Assembly (NCBI GenBank): GCA_025464795.1
Contig: JAODNB010000266.1
Coordinates: 1-9,533, forward strand
Direction of reading: 5' to 3'
Length of the DNA: 9,533 nt
Source: Frankiales bacterium
GTDB taxonomy: Bacteria > Actinomycetota > Actinomycetes > Mycobacteriales > SCTD01
The translations under genes and the position numbers were made by a program. Of this stretch, positions 1 through 6,370 are shown piece by piece. The notes under the pieces are model-generated. The model saw nothing but the letters and a program-made list of their open reading frames with translations, made no database searches and was not told where the DNA came from. Position 1 is the first letter of the stretch. Each line of letters begins with the position of its first letter.

Positions 1-227
1 GTGATCGCAGCGCCGACCGTCACCCGCTCGGTGGCCTGCGCGAGAGCGCCGCCGACCGTGGCCATGTCCTTGGTGCCGAAGCGCTCGGACAGCCACACCG
101 AACCGAGGCCCACCTGCTCGCCGGCAACGGCCTGCTGGATCGCTCTGCGCGGCTCGTTCGAGCGCCCGGGGAGGAGGTACGCACCTAGCCGATCTGCGCG
201 CGACGATTGAGTTGGATGATTCGACAT
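1..227 (-). CDS. LLM-class F420-dependent oxidoreductase, 5' part only
   Basis: This is the N-terminal 75 residues of a luciferase-like (TIM-barrel) oxidoreductase; the gene runs off the left edge. The ATG at 227-225 follows AGAGGAG at 240-234 with a 6-nt spacer, and no alternative ATG/GTG/TTG lies within the next 15 codons. The protein reads LGAYLLPGRSNEPRRAI, then GLGSVWLSERFGTKDMAT and a run ending TERVTVGAAIT. This is the typical first strand and helix of the LLM fold and resembles the actinobacterial F420-dependent subfamily of MSMEG_2249. Such enzymes use reduced F420 for hydride transfer to carbonyls or unsaturated rings in the cytoplasm. The assignment to F420 rather than FMN comes from family resemblance; the cofactor-binding part is outside the window. 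It is divergent from the phosphotransferase gene with a 77-bp spacer. Confidence 0.8.
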   Translation of the reverse strand, partial: MSNHPTQSSRADRLGAYLLPGRSNEPRRAIQQAVAGEQVGLGSVWLSERFGTKDMATVGGALAQATERVTVGAAI

Positions 228-304
228 GGTGAACTCCTCTTGCGACAGTGCGCTGAGCCCCGACAGTGCCACAGTGTCCGTACACCGAGGAAGGGATGTG
301 CCCG
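228..304. promoter_or_regulatory. Divergent intergenic region with repeated ACAGTG elements
   Basis: This 77-bp spacer must carry both promoters for the divergent LLM and phosphotransferase genes. It contains an exact 9-bp direct repeat CGACAGTGC at 243-251 and 261-269, and a third related element ACAGTGT at 271-277. The arms GTGT (274-277) and ACAC (282-285) form a short inverted repeat around four bases. A weak -35-like TTGCGA (239-244) lies upstream of the plus-strand gene, but no good -10 stands 17 bp away. The repeats look like binding sites for a regulator serving both genes; that is inference from position and repetition only. Confidence 0.4.
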
Positions 305-1423
305 ATGACATCGGATGACAGGGCCGAGGCGCTGTCCCGCTGGCTCGCCCCACGACTGGGTACGGACCACGTCTCCGTCACCGGCTTCAACCGGACCGGC
401 AGCGGCAACTCGAACGAGACAGTGCTCTTCACCGCCGCGTGGGAGGGCCGCGAGGAGCGCTTCGTCGTCCGGATCCAACCGGGTGAGGACTCGCTGTTCC
501 TCGACCCGTCGGTGGCTCGTGAGGCAGCAGTGCTGAAGGCGGTCGAGGCGCAGGGCGGGGTCCCGGTGCCGCACGTCGTGGGCGTCGAAGCCGACCCCAG
601 CGTGCTGGGCTCGCCGTTCTTCGTGATGTCGGCGGTCGACGGGCGCGTGCTCATCGACATGCCCACCTATCACCGCAAGGGCTGGCTGAAGGACCTCGAC
701 GCAGACGCCCGCAGCACGCACTGGGAGGAGGGGCTCAAGGCGCTCGCTGCCGTCGCCACCCTTCCTGCCGAGCCGTTCGCCTTCCTCGCACCGGGCGACG
801 ACACCCCCCTGAAGCAGCTGGTGGCGGCGACCCGCGCGTACTTCGACTGGGCCGTTCAGGGGCGCGACGTGGGTGTCCTGCAGGCGGCCATGGACCACCT
901 CGAGTCGGACTGCCCCGATGCGCCCGAGGGCGGCCTGTCCTGGGGGGACTCCCGTCCGGGCAACATGATCTACGCCGAGGACGGCACCGTCGCTGCCGTC
1001 CTCGACTGGGAGATGGCCTTCTCCGCACCAGGCGAGGTCGATCTCGCCTGGTGGGTGATGATGGAGGAGTTCTACAGCACCCGCTCCGGTGTCCCGCTGC
1101 TGGACGGCGTGCCCTCCGAGAAGGAGGTCGTGGCGCGCTGGGAGGAGCTCGTCGGCCGCGCCAGCCGGGACCTCCAGTGGTTCAAGGTGCTCGCCGGCGT
1201 GCGCATGGGACTGGTCATGCTGCGCAGCCGCGACGCCAACGTGGCGAAGGGCTGGTTGCCGCCCGAGGCGACCACGCACACCCACAACCCGATGACGCAG
1301 ATGCTCGCCGGCTGGCTCGGCCTTCCGGAGCCCGAGCTCTCACCGCACTTCCTCTACCTGATGAAGCGCTTCAAGGAGGAGAAGGCCCTCCGCTCTGCCG
1401 TCCCCGAACAGGAGCCCTCATGA
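305..1423 (+). CDS. ACAD10/FadE36-like phosphotransferase (APH fold)
   Basis: A 372-residue APH-fold kinase-like protein. The ATG at 305 is chosen because GGAAGGG (289-295) precedes it by 9 nt; in-frame ATGs at 266 and 296 lack a suitable site. The nucleotide loop is GSGNSNETV (residues 32-40), with VVRI at 54-57. The Brenner-type catalytic motif is WGDSRPGN (213-220), with Trp where kinases usually have His, catalytic Asp215 and Asn220. The metal-binding Asp is D235 in LDWEMA (234-239). Family relatives include FadE36 of mycobacteria and the kinase domains of ACAD10/11 and LvaA, which phosphorylate 4-hydroxyacyl-CoAs so that the hydroxyl can be moved into beta-oxidation. Phosphorylating antibiotics is unlikely in this setting. 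The stop overlaps the flavin-reductase start (ATGA at 1420-1423), so the two are translationally coupled. The exact substrate is unknown. Confidence 0.85.
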   Translation: MTSDDRAEALSRWLAPRLGTDHVSVTGFNRTGSGNSNETVLFTAAWEGREERFVVRIQPGEDSLFLDPSVAREAAVLKAVEAQGGVPVPHVVGVEADPSVLGSPFFVMSAVDGRVLIDMPTYHRKGWLKDLDADARSTHWEEGLKALAAVATLPAEPFAFLAPGDDTPLKQLVAATRAYFDWAVQGRDVGVLQAAMDHLESDCPDAPEGGLSWGDSRPGNMIYAEDGTVAAVLDWEMAFSAPGEVDLAWWVMMEEFYSTRSGVPLLDGVPSEKEVVARWEELVGRASRDLQWFKVLAGVRMGLVMLRSRDANVAKGWLPPEATTHTHNPMTQMLAGWLGLPEPELSPHFLYLMKRFKEEKALRSAVPEQEPS

Positions 1424-2007
1424 CCCTCGACAGCGCTGCACGCAAGGCCGCCAACTTCACGCTCAACGGCCTGCGGCCCTACCCGATCGCCGTGACCACG
1501 GTCAGCGGCGGGCGCAGCAACGGGCTCATCGCGCTGTCGAGCGGATCCGGCAGCATCATCCCGGAGGCGCCGAGGGTGATGGTGGGCCTGTCGAAGTACA
1601 ACCTCACGCACGACCTCGTCATGGAGTCCGGCGTGTTCGTCATGCACCTGCTGGCCAACGGCTCCGAGGAGGTCCTGGACGCCTCGCTGAAGATCCTGAT
1701 GCAGCTCGGTGGGAGCTCCGGCCGCGACGGCGACAAGCTCGACGGGCTGTCCACGAAGGTCGGGGTGACCGGCTCACCGATCCTGCTCGACGCGCTGTCC
1801 TACGTGGAGGGGCGCGTCGTCAACAGCATGGACTGCGACGAGAACACCGTCTTCCTCGCGGATGTCGTCGCCGCCGAGCGGCTGCAGCCGTCCGAGCGCC
1901 TCAACATCGGCGACGCCTGGGCCAAGCTGCCCAAGGAGTGGATCGCGCAGTACGAGGCGAACCACGAGCCGCAGCTGGCCAGTGCGATGGAGCTGCGGGG
2001 ACTCTAG
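1420..2007 (+). CDS. Flavin reductase-like (FMN-binding split barrel) protein
   Basis: A 195-residue protein of the flavin reductase-like, FMN-binding split-barrel family. The ATG overlaps the upstream stop and has AGGAG at 1410-1414. Residues 18-45 (LRPYPIAVTTVSGGRSNG, then IALSSGSGS) form the usual first strands contacting flavin phosphate. APRVMVGLSKYNLTHDLVMESGVFVMHLL continues the core fold in short successive segments (50-78). Relatives reduce free FMN/FAD with NAD(P)H to supply a partner monooxygenase, or bind F420 as oxidoreductases. No two-component flavin monooxygenase is visible in the window, so the partner could be the divergent LLM protein or a gene outside. Coupling to the phosphotransferase argues for a shared pathway. 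The TAG stop at 2005-2007 overlaps the stop of the opposing NTF2-like gene. Confidence 0.82.
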   Translation: MTLDSAARKAANFTLNGLRPYPIAVTTVSGGRSNGLIALSSGSGSIIPEAPRVMVGLSKYNLTHDLVMESGVFVMHLLANGSEEVLDASLKILMQLGGSSGRDGDKLDGLSTKVGVTGSPILLDALSYVEGRVVNSMDCDENTVFLADVVAAERLQPSERLNIGDAWAKLPKEWIAQYEANHEPQLASAMELRGL

Positions 2008-2483
2008 AAGCCGCCGCGCCCCTGCTTCGCCAGCGTCTCCGCGCCCATGCCGCCGGCGGCCGCACCATCGACCGTGACGACGCGTGAGGTGATCTGCCAC
2101 CGACCGTCGCGCAGCTCGAAGCCGTCGGTGTAGCTGCCCCAGTGGTCGGGGCCCTTCGCCATGAAGGTGGCGTAGTAGGAGCTGCACGTCGCCGTGGTCT
2201 CCGACGTCGCGTCGAGGACGTGGGTCGCCGTGTAGTGCCGCAGCACCGGGAGGTCGCGCGGCAGTCCAGCGCGCTTGGCGAAGTCGACGAAGCTGCGGCC
2301 GGCGTCGAGGAAGCCCTGCCGGATCGCGTCACGTCCGGTGAGGACGTCGCCGCCCATGTCCATCACGGCGTCCTCTGAGAACAGGGCGAGAAGGTCGTCC
2401 ATCCGCCCGCTGTCCCCGTAGAAGTTGTAGCGGGCGATGACGTCGCGCACGCTCTCCCGGACGACGAGCTCCCAGATCTCCAT
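2004..2483 (-). CDS. NTF2/SnoaL-like protein
   Basis: A 159-residue single-domain protein of the nuclear transport factor 2 / SnoaL-like superfamily. The N-terminal helix reads VRESVRDVIARYNFYGDSGRMDDLLALFSEDAV in successive segments (about 7-39), followed by TGRDAIRQGF (49-58) and the strands HYTATHVLD and DGFELRDGRWQI. This is the standard cone-shaped alpha+beta layout of cyclases, dehydratases and ketosteroid-isomerase-like enzymes. The catalytic residues vary between subfamilies and the reaction cannot be fixed from sequence. There is no Shine-Dalgarno; TAGTGT lies exactly 6 nt before the ATG, suggesting a leaderless mRNA. The gene is divergent from the lactonase (22 bp between starts) and convergent with the flavin reductase (4-bp stop overlap). 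A role in ring closure or isomerisation in the same pathway is inference. Confidence 0.8.
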   Translation of the reverse strand: MEIWELVVRESVRDVIARYNFYGDSGRMDDLLALFSEDAVMDMGGDVLTGRDAIRQGFLDAGRSFVDFAKRAGLPRDLPVLRHYTATHVLDATSETTATCSSYYATFMAKGPDHWGSYTDGFELRDGRWQITSRVVTVDGAAAGGMGAETLAKQGRGGF

Positions 2484-2489
2484 GCCCGG

Positions 2490-2499
2490 ACACTACGGT
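2490..2499. promoter_or_regulatory. Overlapping divergent -10 boxes for leaderless transcripts
   Basis: On the minus strand TAGTGT (2495-2490) stands 6 nt before the NTF2-like ATG (2483). On the plus strand TACGGT (2494-2499) stands 6 nt before the lactonase GTG (2506). Both fit the actinobacterial TAnnnT -10, and the 6-nt gap places transcription initiation on the start codon itself. Neither gene has a Shine-Dalgarno. The two boxes share two bases, so RNA polymerase could serve only one direction at a time. GGTGCAA is repeated at 2497-2503 and 2514-2520. No convincing -35 was found at 17 bp for either direction. Confidence 0.5.
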
Positions 2500-2505
2500 G
2501 CAACG

Positions 2506-3459
2506 GTGAGCCTGGTGCAAACAGTCAACGGATCGCGCGACTCCTCCGAGCTGGGAGTCACGTACATGCACGAGCACGTGTTCGTCCTCACGGCCGACGT
2601 ACAGCAGAACTTCCCCGAGGAGTGGGGCGACGAGGACGCGCGGGTCGCCGATGCCGTGGCCAAGCTGACCTCCCTGGCAGCCCAGGGAGTGCGCACTCTC
2701 GTCGATCCGACGGTCATCGGGCTCGGTCGCTACCTCCCGCGCATCCAGCGGGTGGCGGCCCAGGTGCCGCAGCTGCACGTCGTGGTGGCGACGGGCTGCT
2801 ACACGTACGACGACGTCCCGTTCTTCTTCCACCACCGTCCGGATGAGGTGATGACGGAGATGTTCGTGCGAGACATCACTGAGGGCATCGGCGGCACCGG
2901 AGTGCGAGCCGGCATGCTGAAGTGCGCGATCGACCGGCCAGGCCTGACACCCGGGGTGGAGCGCGTGATGCGCTCTGTCGGTCGCGCCCATCACGCGACC
3001 GGGACACCGATCACGGTGCACACGCACCCGGGTCGGCGCACCGGGCTCGACGTGCACCGGGTGCTCTGCGTGGAAGAGGGGGTTGACCCCCGGGCGATCG
3101 TCCTCGGCCACAGCGGGGACAGCACGGACGCGGATCACCTGACGCAGCTGGCCGAGCTGGGCTTCGTGCTCGGCATGGACCGCTTTGGCATCAACGTCGG
3201 CCGATCGTTCGACGAGCGCGTGGACGTGGTGGTCGAGCTCTGCCGTCGCGGCTTCTCCGACCGGATGGTGTTGTCGCAGGACGCCGCCTGCTACATCGAC
3301 TGGCTGTCCCAGGAGGTGCTCGCGAGCCTCCCGCAGTGGCACTACCTGCACCTGCACGACGACGTGCTTCCTGCTCTGCGTGCCCGTGGCGTCACCCAGG
3401 AGCAGGTCGACGAGATGCTCGTGGGTGTGCCGAGGAGGTTCTTCGAGCAAGTTCGCTGA
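2506..3459 (+). CDS. Phosphotriesterase-like lactonase (PLL)
   Basis: A 317-residue binuclear metal hydrolase of the phosphotriesterase family, very like the mycobacterial PPH lactonase. Starting at GTG 2506 gives the usual N-terminus MSLVQTVNGSRDSSELGVTY followed by MHEHVF. Metal ligands are all present: H22 and H24 (HEH), bridging carboxylated-lysine candidate K139 in GMLKCAID, H172 in VHTHP, H202 in LGHSGDS, and D259 in SQDAACY. Length is normal for the family. PLLs open lactones, including N-acyl-homoserine lactones and gamma/delta-lactones, with weak phosphotriesterase activity. An in-frame ATG at 2482 would overlap the divergent gene and adds no conserved residues. In this catabolic setting a pathway lactone is the more likely substrate, but quorum-signal hydrolysis is possible. 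It is the first gene of the main plus-strand block, 60 bp before the amidohydrolase. Confidence 0.9.
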   Translation: MSLVQTVNGSRDSSELGVTYMHEHVFVLTADVQQNFPEEWGDEDARVADAVAKLTSLAAQGVRTLVDPTVIGLGRYLPRIQRVAAQVPQLHVVVATGCYTYDDVPFFFHHRPDEVMTEMFVRDITEGIGGTGVRAGMLKCAIDRPGLTPGVERVMRSVGRAHHATGTPITVHTHPGRRTGLDVHRVLCVEEGVDPRAIVLGHSGDSTDADHLTQLAELGFVLGMDRFGINVGRSFDERVDVVVELCRRGFSDRMVLSQDAACYIDWLSQEVLASLPQWHYLHLHDDVLPALRARGVTQEQVDEMLVGVPRRFFEQVR

Positions 3460-3464
3460 AACCC

Positions 3465-3493
3465 TTGCGCCGCTATATCGACAGCCTTACGGT
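3465..3493 (+). promoter_or_regulatory. Probable sigma70-type promoter for the Amidohydro_2 gene
   Basis: TTGCGC (3465-3470) and TACGGT (3488-3493) are separated by exactly 17 bp, close to the primary sigma-factor consensus of actinobacteria. The expected start site near 3500 leaves a short leader containing GAGGAGG (3508-3514) before the ATG at 3520. The TACGGT hexamer is identical to the candidate -10 of the upstream lactonase gene. The 60-bp gap after the lactonase therefore probably carries its own promoter, although readthrough is also likely. Confidence 0.5.
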
Positions 3494-3519
3494 ATCTCCA
3501 GGACCCCGAGGAGGACCCC

Positions 3520-4713
3520 ATGACCGAGAACCTGCCTGACTGGCCGATCTACGACGCCGACCAGCACTACTACGAGGCCGCGGACAGCTTCACGCGCCAC
3601 CTCGACCCCCAGTTCTCCTACGCCTTCCAGTGGGTGACGTCGCAGGCCACCGGCCGCACGCACCTGATCGTGGGCAACGAGCTGTTCACCATGATCAAGA
3701 ACCCGACGTTCAACCCGGTCGGCAAGCCCGGCGCGCTCGCGGCCTACTTCCGCGGGGAGAACACCGAGGGCGTCGAGTTCAAGAAGATGATGGGCAAGAT
3801 GGATCCCATCAAGCCTGAGTACCAGAACCGGGACGCCCGGCTGAAGGTGCTCGACGAGCAGGGCGTCGGCGGGGCCTTCATGCTCCCCACGCTTGCCCTC
3901 GGGATCGAGCGGATCCTCAACCGGGACCCGCTGGCCCTGGACGCCGTCATGCGCGCGTTCAACCGGTGGATCGACGAGGAGTGGGGCTTTGCCCGCGACA
4001 ACCGCATCGTCGCACCACCCGTCCTGAGCCTGGTCGACGAGCAGCTCGCCGAGAAGGAGCTGCAGTGGCTCATCGAGCGCGGCACCAAGGCGATCATCTT
4101 GCGTCCGGGCCCGGTCGTCGGCGAGTTCGGTCATCGCTCGCCAGGTGACAAGCGCTACGACCGCATCTGGTCGATGTGCACCGATGCTGACGTCGCCGTG
4201 GCCTTCCACGCCGCCGACTCCGGCTACGCCGGACATGTCGAGAACTGGGGCGAGCGCACGCTGTTCAGCGGCGGTGACTCCGACTCGCCGTTCGCCGAGG
4301 TGCTGTCGGTGCACCTCGAGCGCCCGATCGTCGAGACCCTCGCGGCCCTCGTGTCGCACGGCGTCTTCGACCGCCACCCCGCCCTGAAGGTCATCACCGT
4401 CGAGCTCGGCTCAGGATGGGTGCCGGAGCTGCTGCGTCGGTTCAAGAACTCCTACGGGAAGATCCCGCACATGTTCGGGTACGACCCGGTCCAGCGCTTC
4501 CACGAGAACGTCTACGTGGCGCCGTTCCAGGAGGACAGCATCGTGTCCCTGGTCGACCACATGAACATCGACCACATCCTGTTCGGCTCCGACTGGCCGC
4601 ACCCGGAGGGCGTCGAGACGCCGGCCGCAGCGCTCGCGGACCTCGTCACCCTGACACCGGAGCAGACGAAGAAGATCATGAGCACCAACTTCAAGCAGCT
4701 GCTCAAGCTCTAG
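3520..4713 (+). CDS. Amidohydrolase 2 family metal-dependent hydrolase/decarboxylase
   Basis: A 397-residue cytoplasmic TIM-barrel protein of the Amidohydro_2 (ACMSD-like) family. ATG 3520 follows GAGGAGG with a 5-nt gap. Likely metal and catalytic residues are D14 and H16 in DADQHYYE (HxH replaced by DxH, as is common in this actinobacterial subgroup), H230 in VAFHAAD, H280 in VSHGVFDRHP, and D358 in GSDWPHPEG. ELGSGWVPELLRRF (295-308) is a family signature. ACMSD relatives perform non-oxidative decarboxylation or hydrolysis of carboxylated ring and dienoate compounds. Members of this long subgroup (about 390 residues, with an insertion around 45-105) are often found in uncharacterised actinobacterial catabolic clusters. 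The substrate is unknown. A strong hairpin follows the stop. Confidence 0.85.
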   Translation: MTENLPDWPIYDADQHYYEAADSFTRHLDPQFSYAFQWVTSQATGRTHLIVGNELFTMIKNPTFNPVGKPGALAAYFRGENTEGVEFKKMMGKMDPIKPEYQNRDARLKVLDEQGVGGAFMLPTLALGIERILNRDPLALDAVMRAFNRWIDEEWGFARDNRIVAPPVLSLVDEQLAEKELQWLIERGTKAIILRPGPVVGEFGHRSPGDKRYDRIWSMCTDADVAVAFHAADSGYAGHVENWGERTLFSGGDSDSPFAEVLSVHLERPIVETLAALVSHGVFDRHPALKVITVELGSGWVPELLRRFKNSYGKIPHMFGYDPVQRFHENVYVAPFQEDSIVSLVDHMNIDHILFGSDWPHPEGVETPAAALADLVTLTPEQTKKIMSTNFKQLLKL

Positions 4714-4723
4714 GAGCTCGACC

Positions 4724-4761
4724 GCACGACGGCCGGCACGGGGACGTGCCGGCCGTCGTGC
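4724..4761 (+). terminator. Perfect 17-bp stem hairpin after the Amidohydro_2 gene
   Basis: The arms 4724-4740 and 4745-4761 are perfect reverse complements closing a GGGA loop. The stem is almost entirely G/C and begins 10 nt after the TAG stop. No run of T follows, so it is an L-/I-shaped terminator of the type common in actinobacteria, or an mRNA-end stabiliser. It separates the lactonase-amidohydrolase pair from the isochorismatase-like operon, which has its own promoter-like sequence about 35 bp further on. Confidence 0.75.
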
Positions 4762-4794
4762 TGTCCGGCGCCGTGCGCCCGCCTCTTTAAGTAG

Positions 4795-4803
4795 TGGTAT
4801 CGT
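4795..4803 (+). promoter_or_regulatory. Extended -10 promoter for the isochorismatase-SDR-folE operon
   Basis: TGGTATCGT combines an extended -10 TGn motif with TATCGT, which fits TAnnnT. It sits in the only AT-richer patch of the gap (4785-4800), after the hairpin and before the ribosome-binding site at 4822-4826. The hexamer 17 bp upstream (GCGCCC) is not a -35, which an extended -10 can compensate for. The predicted start near 4810 gives a leader of about 20 nt. Confidence 0.4.
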
Positions 4804-4831
4804 CTGCCGGATTCGACCTGTGGAGGACCAC

Positions 4832-5461
4832 GTGAGCCCGAAGCCCCTGCCCGCCCTGCCGAGCGAGACGGCGCTGCTGCTCGTCGAGTGCCAGAACGGG
4901 GTGATCGGGATCGACTCGGTGCTGCCTGACCTCGCGGCCGTGGTCCGACCCTCCCTCCCGATCATCGCCCGGCTCGCGACAGGTGCCCGTGACCACGGTG
5001 TGCAGGTCGTCCACCTGACGTTCAGCCCGCTCGCCGGCAACCGCTCGTGCAACCGGAAGCCCCTGCTGTTCAAGGGGGTCCTGCGCAACATGGACGACTG
5101 GGGGCCGGACAACCCGGCGACGCAGGTCGTCGACGAGATCGGCGTCGGTCCCGACGACTTGGTGCTCCCGCGGGCGACGGGCCTGTCGCCGACCTACGGC
5201 ACCGAGACGTTCAAGCTGCTGCGCAACATCGGGATCAAGGCCATCGTCGTCGCTGGTGTCTCGACCAACATCGCGATCCCGGCCGTGCTGACGGAGGCCT
5301 GTGACGAGGGCTTCGACGTGCTCGTCCCACGCGACGCTGCCCTGGGCGCTCCGGCGGACTACGCCGAGCAGATGATGACCCACACCATCGGGATGATCGC
5401 CCGCCTCACCACCGTCGACGAGCTCGTGGCCCAGTGGGCCTCGACCTCTGTTCCGGCCTGA
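4832..5461 (+). CDS. Isochorismatase-fold protein lacking the Asp-Lys-Cys triad
   Basis: A 209-residue cysteine-hydrolase/isochorismatase-fold protein. GTG 4832 is preferred over the in-frame GTG 4820 because GGAGG at 4822-4826 lies 5 nt before it and overlaps the upstream candidate. The fold is clear: LLLVECQNGVIG (16-26 region), LPRATGLSPTYGTETFKLLRN, then IKAIVVAGVSTNIAIPA. Standard members use Asp in the LLVIDMQND strand, a Lys before the SaFxgT segment, and Cys after GVxTN. Here these positions are Glu19, Arg114 and Ala148. The protein is thus unlikely to act through a cysteine acyl-enzyme. EntB and PhzD also lack the Cys but retain Asp/Lys and hydrolyse isochorismate ethers. It may have altered chemistry or be a non-catalytic partner. 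It is the first gene of an operon with the SDR (21-bp gap) and folE. Confidence 0.8.
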   Translation: MSPKPLPALPSETALLLVECQNGVIGIDSVLPDLAAVVRPSLPIIARLATGARDHGVQVVHLTFSPLAGNRSCNRKPLLFKGVLRNMDDWGPDNPATQVVDEIGVGPDDLVLPRATGLSPTYGTETFKLLRNIGIKAIVVAGVSTNIAIPAVLTEACDEGFDVLVPRDAALGAPADYAEQMMTHTIGMIARLTTVDELVAQWASTSVPA

Positions 5462-5482
5462 CCGCCGAAGAGGACTGAGCAG

Positions 5483-6370
5483 ATGAGCATGCTGGACGGA
5501 CGCGTCGTCATCGTGACCGGCGGAGGTCGTGGTCTCGGACGGGCGCACTGCCTCGAGCTCGCGGCGCACGGCGCCACGGTGGTCGTCAACGACCTGCCGG
5601 GCGAGGACGCCGAGCCCGCAAAGGAGGTCGTTGCGGAGATCGAGGCCCTCGGCGGTACGGCGGTCGCGGACCCGACGTCGGTGAGTGACTTCGACGGCGT
5701 CGCCGGCATGATCGAGCGGACGGTGTCGCAGTTCGGGCGCCTCGACGGCGTGGTCAACAACGCCGGCATCCTGCGCGACAAGATGCTCACCAGCATGACG
5801 GAGCAGGACTTCGACGCCGTCATCGCCGTGCACCTCAAGGGCGGCTTCAACCTCACGCACCACGCGTCCCTGCACTGGCGCGCGCTCGGCAAGGCCGGCA
5901 AGCCGGTGGCCGGCAGGATCGTGAACACCACCTCGGGTGCGGGTCTCTGGGGCAACCTCGGTCAGCTCAACTACTCGACCGCGAAGGCTGGCCTCGTCGC
6001 CATGACCACCGTGACCGCGATGGAGATGGGCCGGTACGGGGTGACCGCCAACATCGTGTCGCCGATCGCCCGCACGCGGATGACAGCAGACCTCGCCTGG
6101 GACGACACGGCCGTCGAGGGCTTCGACCGACTGGACCCCGCCAACACCTCACCTGCTGTCGCGTGGCTCGTCTCAGAGGAGTCCGGCTGGCTCACGGGCG
6201 CGGTCCTTCGCGTCGACGGCGACACGATCATGCGCGTCAACGGCTTCGAGATGGACCAGAACGTCCGCTACCGCACCAAGGCTGACCACAAGCTCGACGC
6301 GACCAAGCTCGACGTCGGGATGCGCAAGGCCTTCGGTGTGCTGCCGGGTGGGATCCCCTCCTCGTCCTGA
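5483..6370 (+). CDS. SDR, 17beta-HSD4/MFE-2-like hydroxyacyl-CoA dehydrogenase
   Basis: A 295-residue short-chain dehydrogenase. ATG 5483 has GAAGAGGA at 5467-5474. The NAD(P)-binding motif is TGGGRGLG (12-19), with VNDLPG at 35-40 (Asp after beta-2, favouring NAD+), NNAG at 92-95, and catalytic S151, Y164 and K168 in YSTAK. His117 in VHLKGGF and the segment GLWGNLGQLNYSTAK match the dehydrogenase domain of peroxisomal multifunctional enzyme 2 (17beta-HSD4), which oxidises (3R)-hydroxyacyl-CoA or hydroxysteroids. The C-terminal extension of about 45 residues after VDGDTIMRVNG is also typical of that group. A beta-oxidation or steroid-like substrate is the best guess. The TGA overlaps the folE ATG (TGATG at 6368-6372), implying coupled translation. 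A pterin reductase role in partnership with FolE is possible but less supported. Confidence 0.85.
   Translation: MSMLDGRVVIVTGGGRGLGRAHCLELAAHGATVVVNDLPGEDAEPAKEVVAEIEALGGTAVADPTSVSDFDGVAGMIERTVSQFGRLDGVVNNAGILRDKMLTSMTEQDFDAVIAVHLKGGFNLTHHASLHWRALGKAGKPVAGRIVNTTSGAGLWGNLGQLNYSTAKAGLVAMTTVTAMEMGRYGVTANIVSPIARTRMTADLAWDDTAVEGFDRLDPANTSPAVAWLVSEESGWLTGAVLRVDGDTIMRVNGFEMDQNVRYRTKADHKLDATKLDVGMRKAFGVLPGGIPSSS

Noticed and set aside
1..210. Plus-strand open frame starting at base 1
   Set aside because: The minus strand encodes a clear LLM oxidoreductase N-terminus with a strong ribosome-binding site.
185..1285. Long open frame (366 codons) on the minus strand
   Set aside because: It is antisense to the phosphotransferase, overlaps the LLM start, and its His/Arg/Ala-rich, low-complexity product has no recognisable domain. 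It is a by-product of high GC.
2497..2520. GGTGCAA direct repeat 17 bp apart, also found once (inverted) near 9119-9125
   Set aside because: A 7-bp match at this base composition is weak, and the second copy lies within lactonase codons; kept only as a note in the promoter entry.
2329..3450. Minus-strand open frame of 373 codons opposite the lactonase
   Set aside because: The opposite strand encodes a protein with complete PTE metal ligands; the antisense product is compositionally biased and overlaps the NTF2-like gene.
4787..5875. Minus-strand open frame of 362 codons
   Set aside because: It is antisense to both the isochorismatase-like and SDR genes, with no ribosome-binding site or domain.
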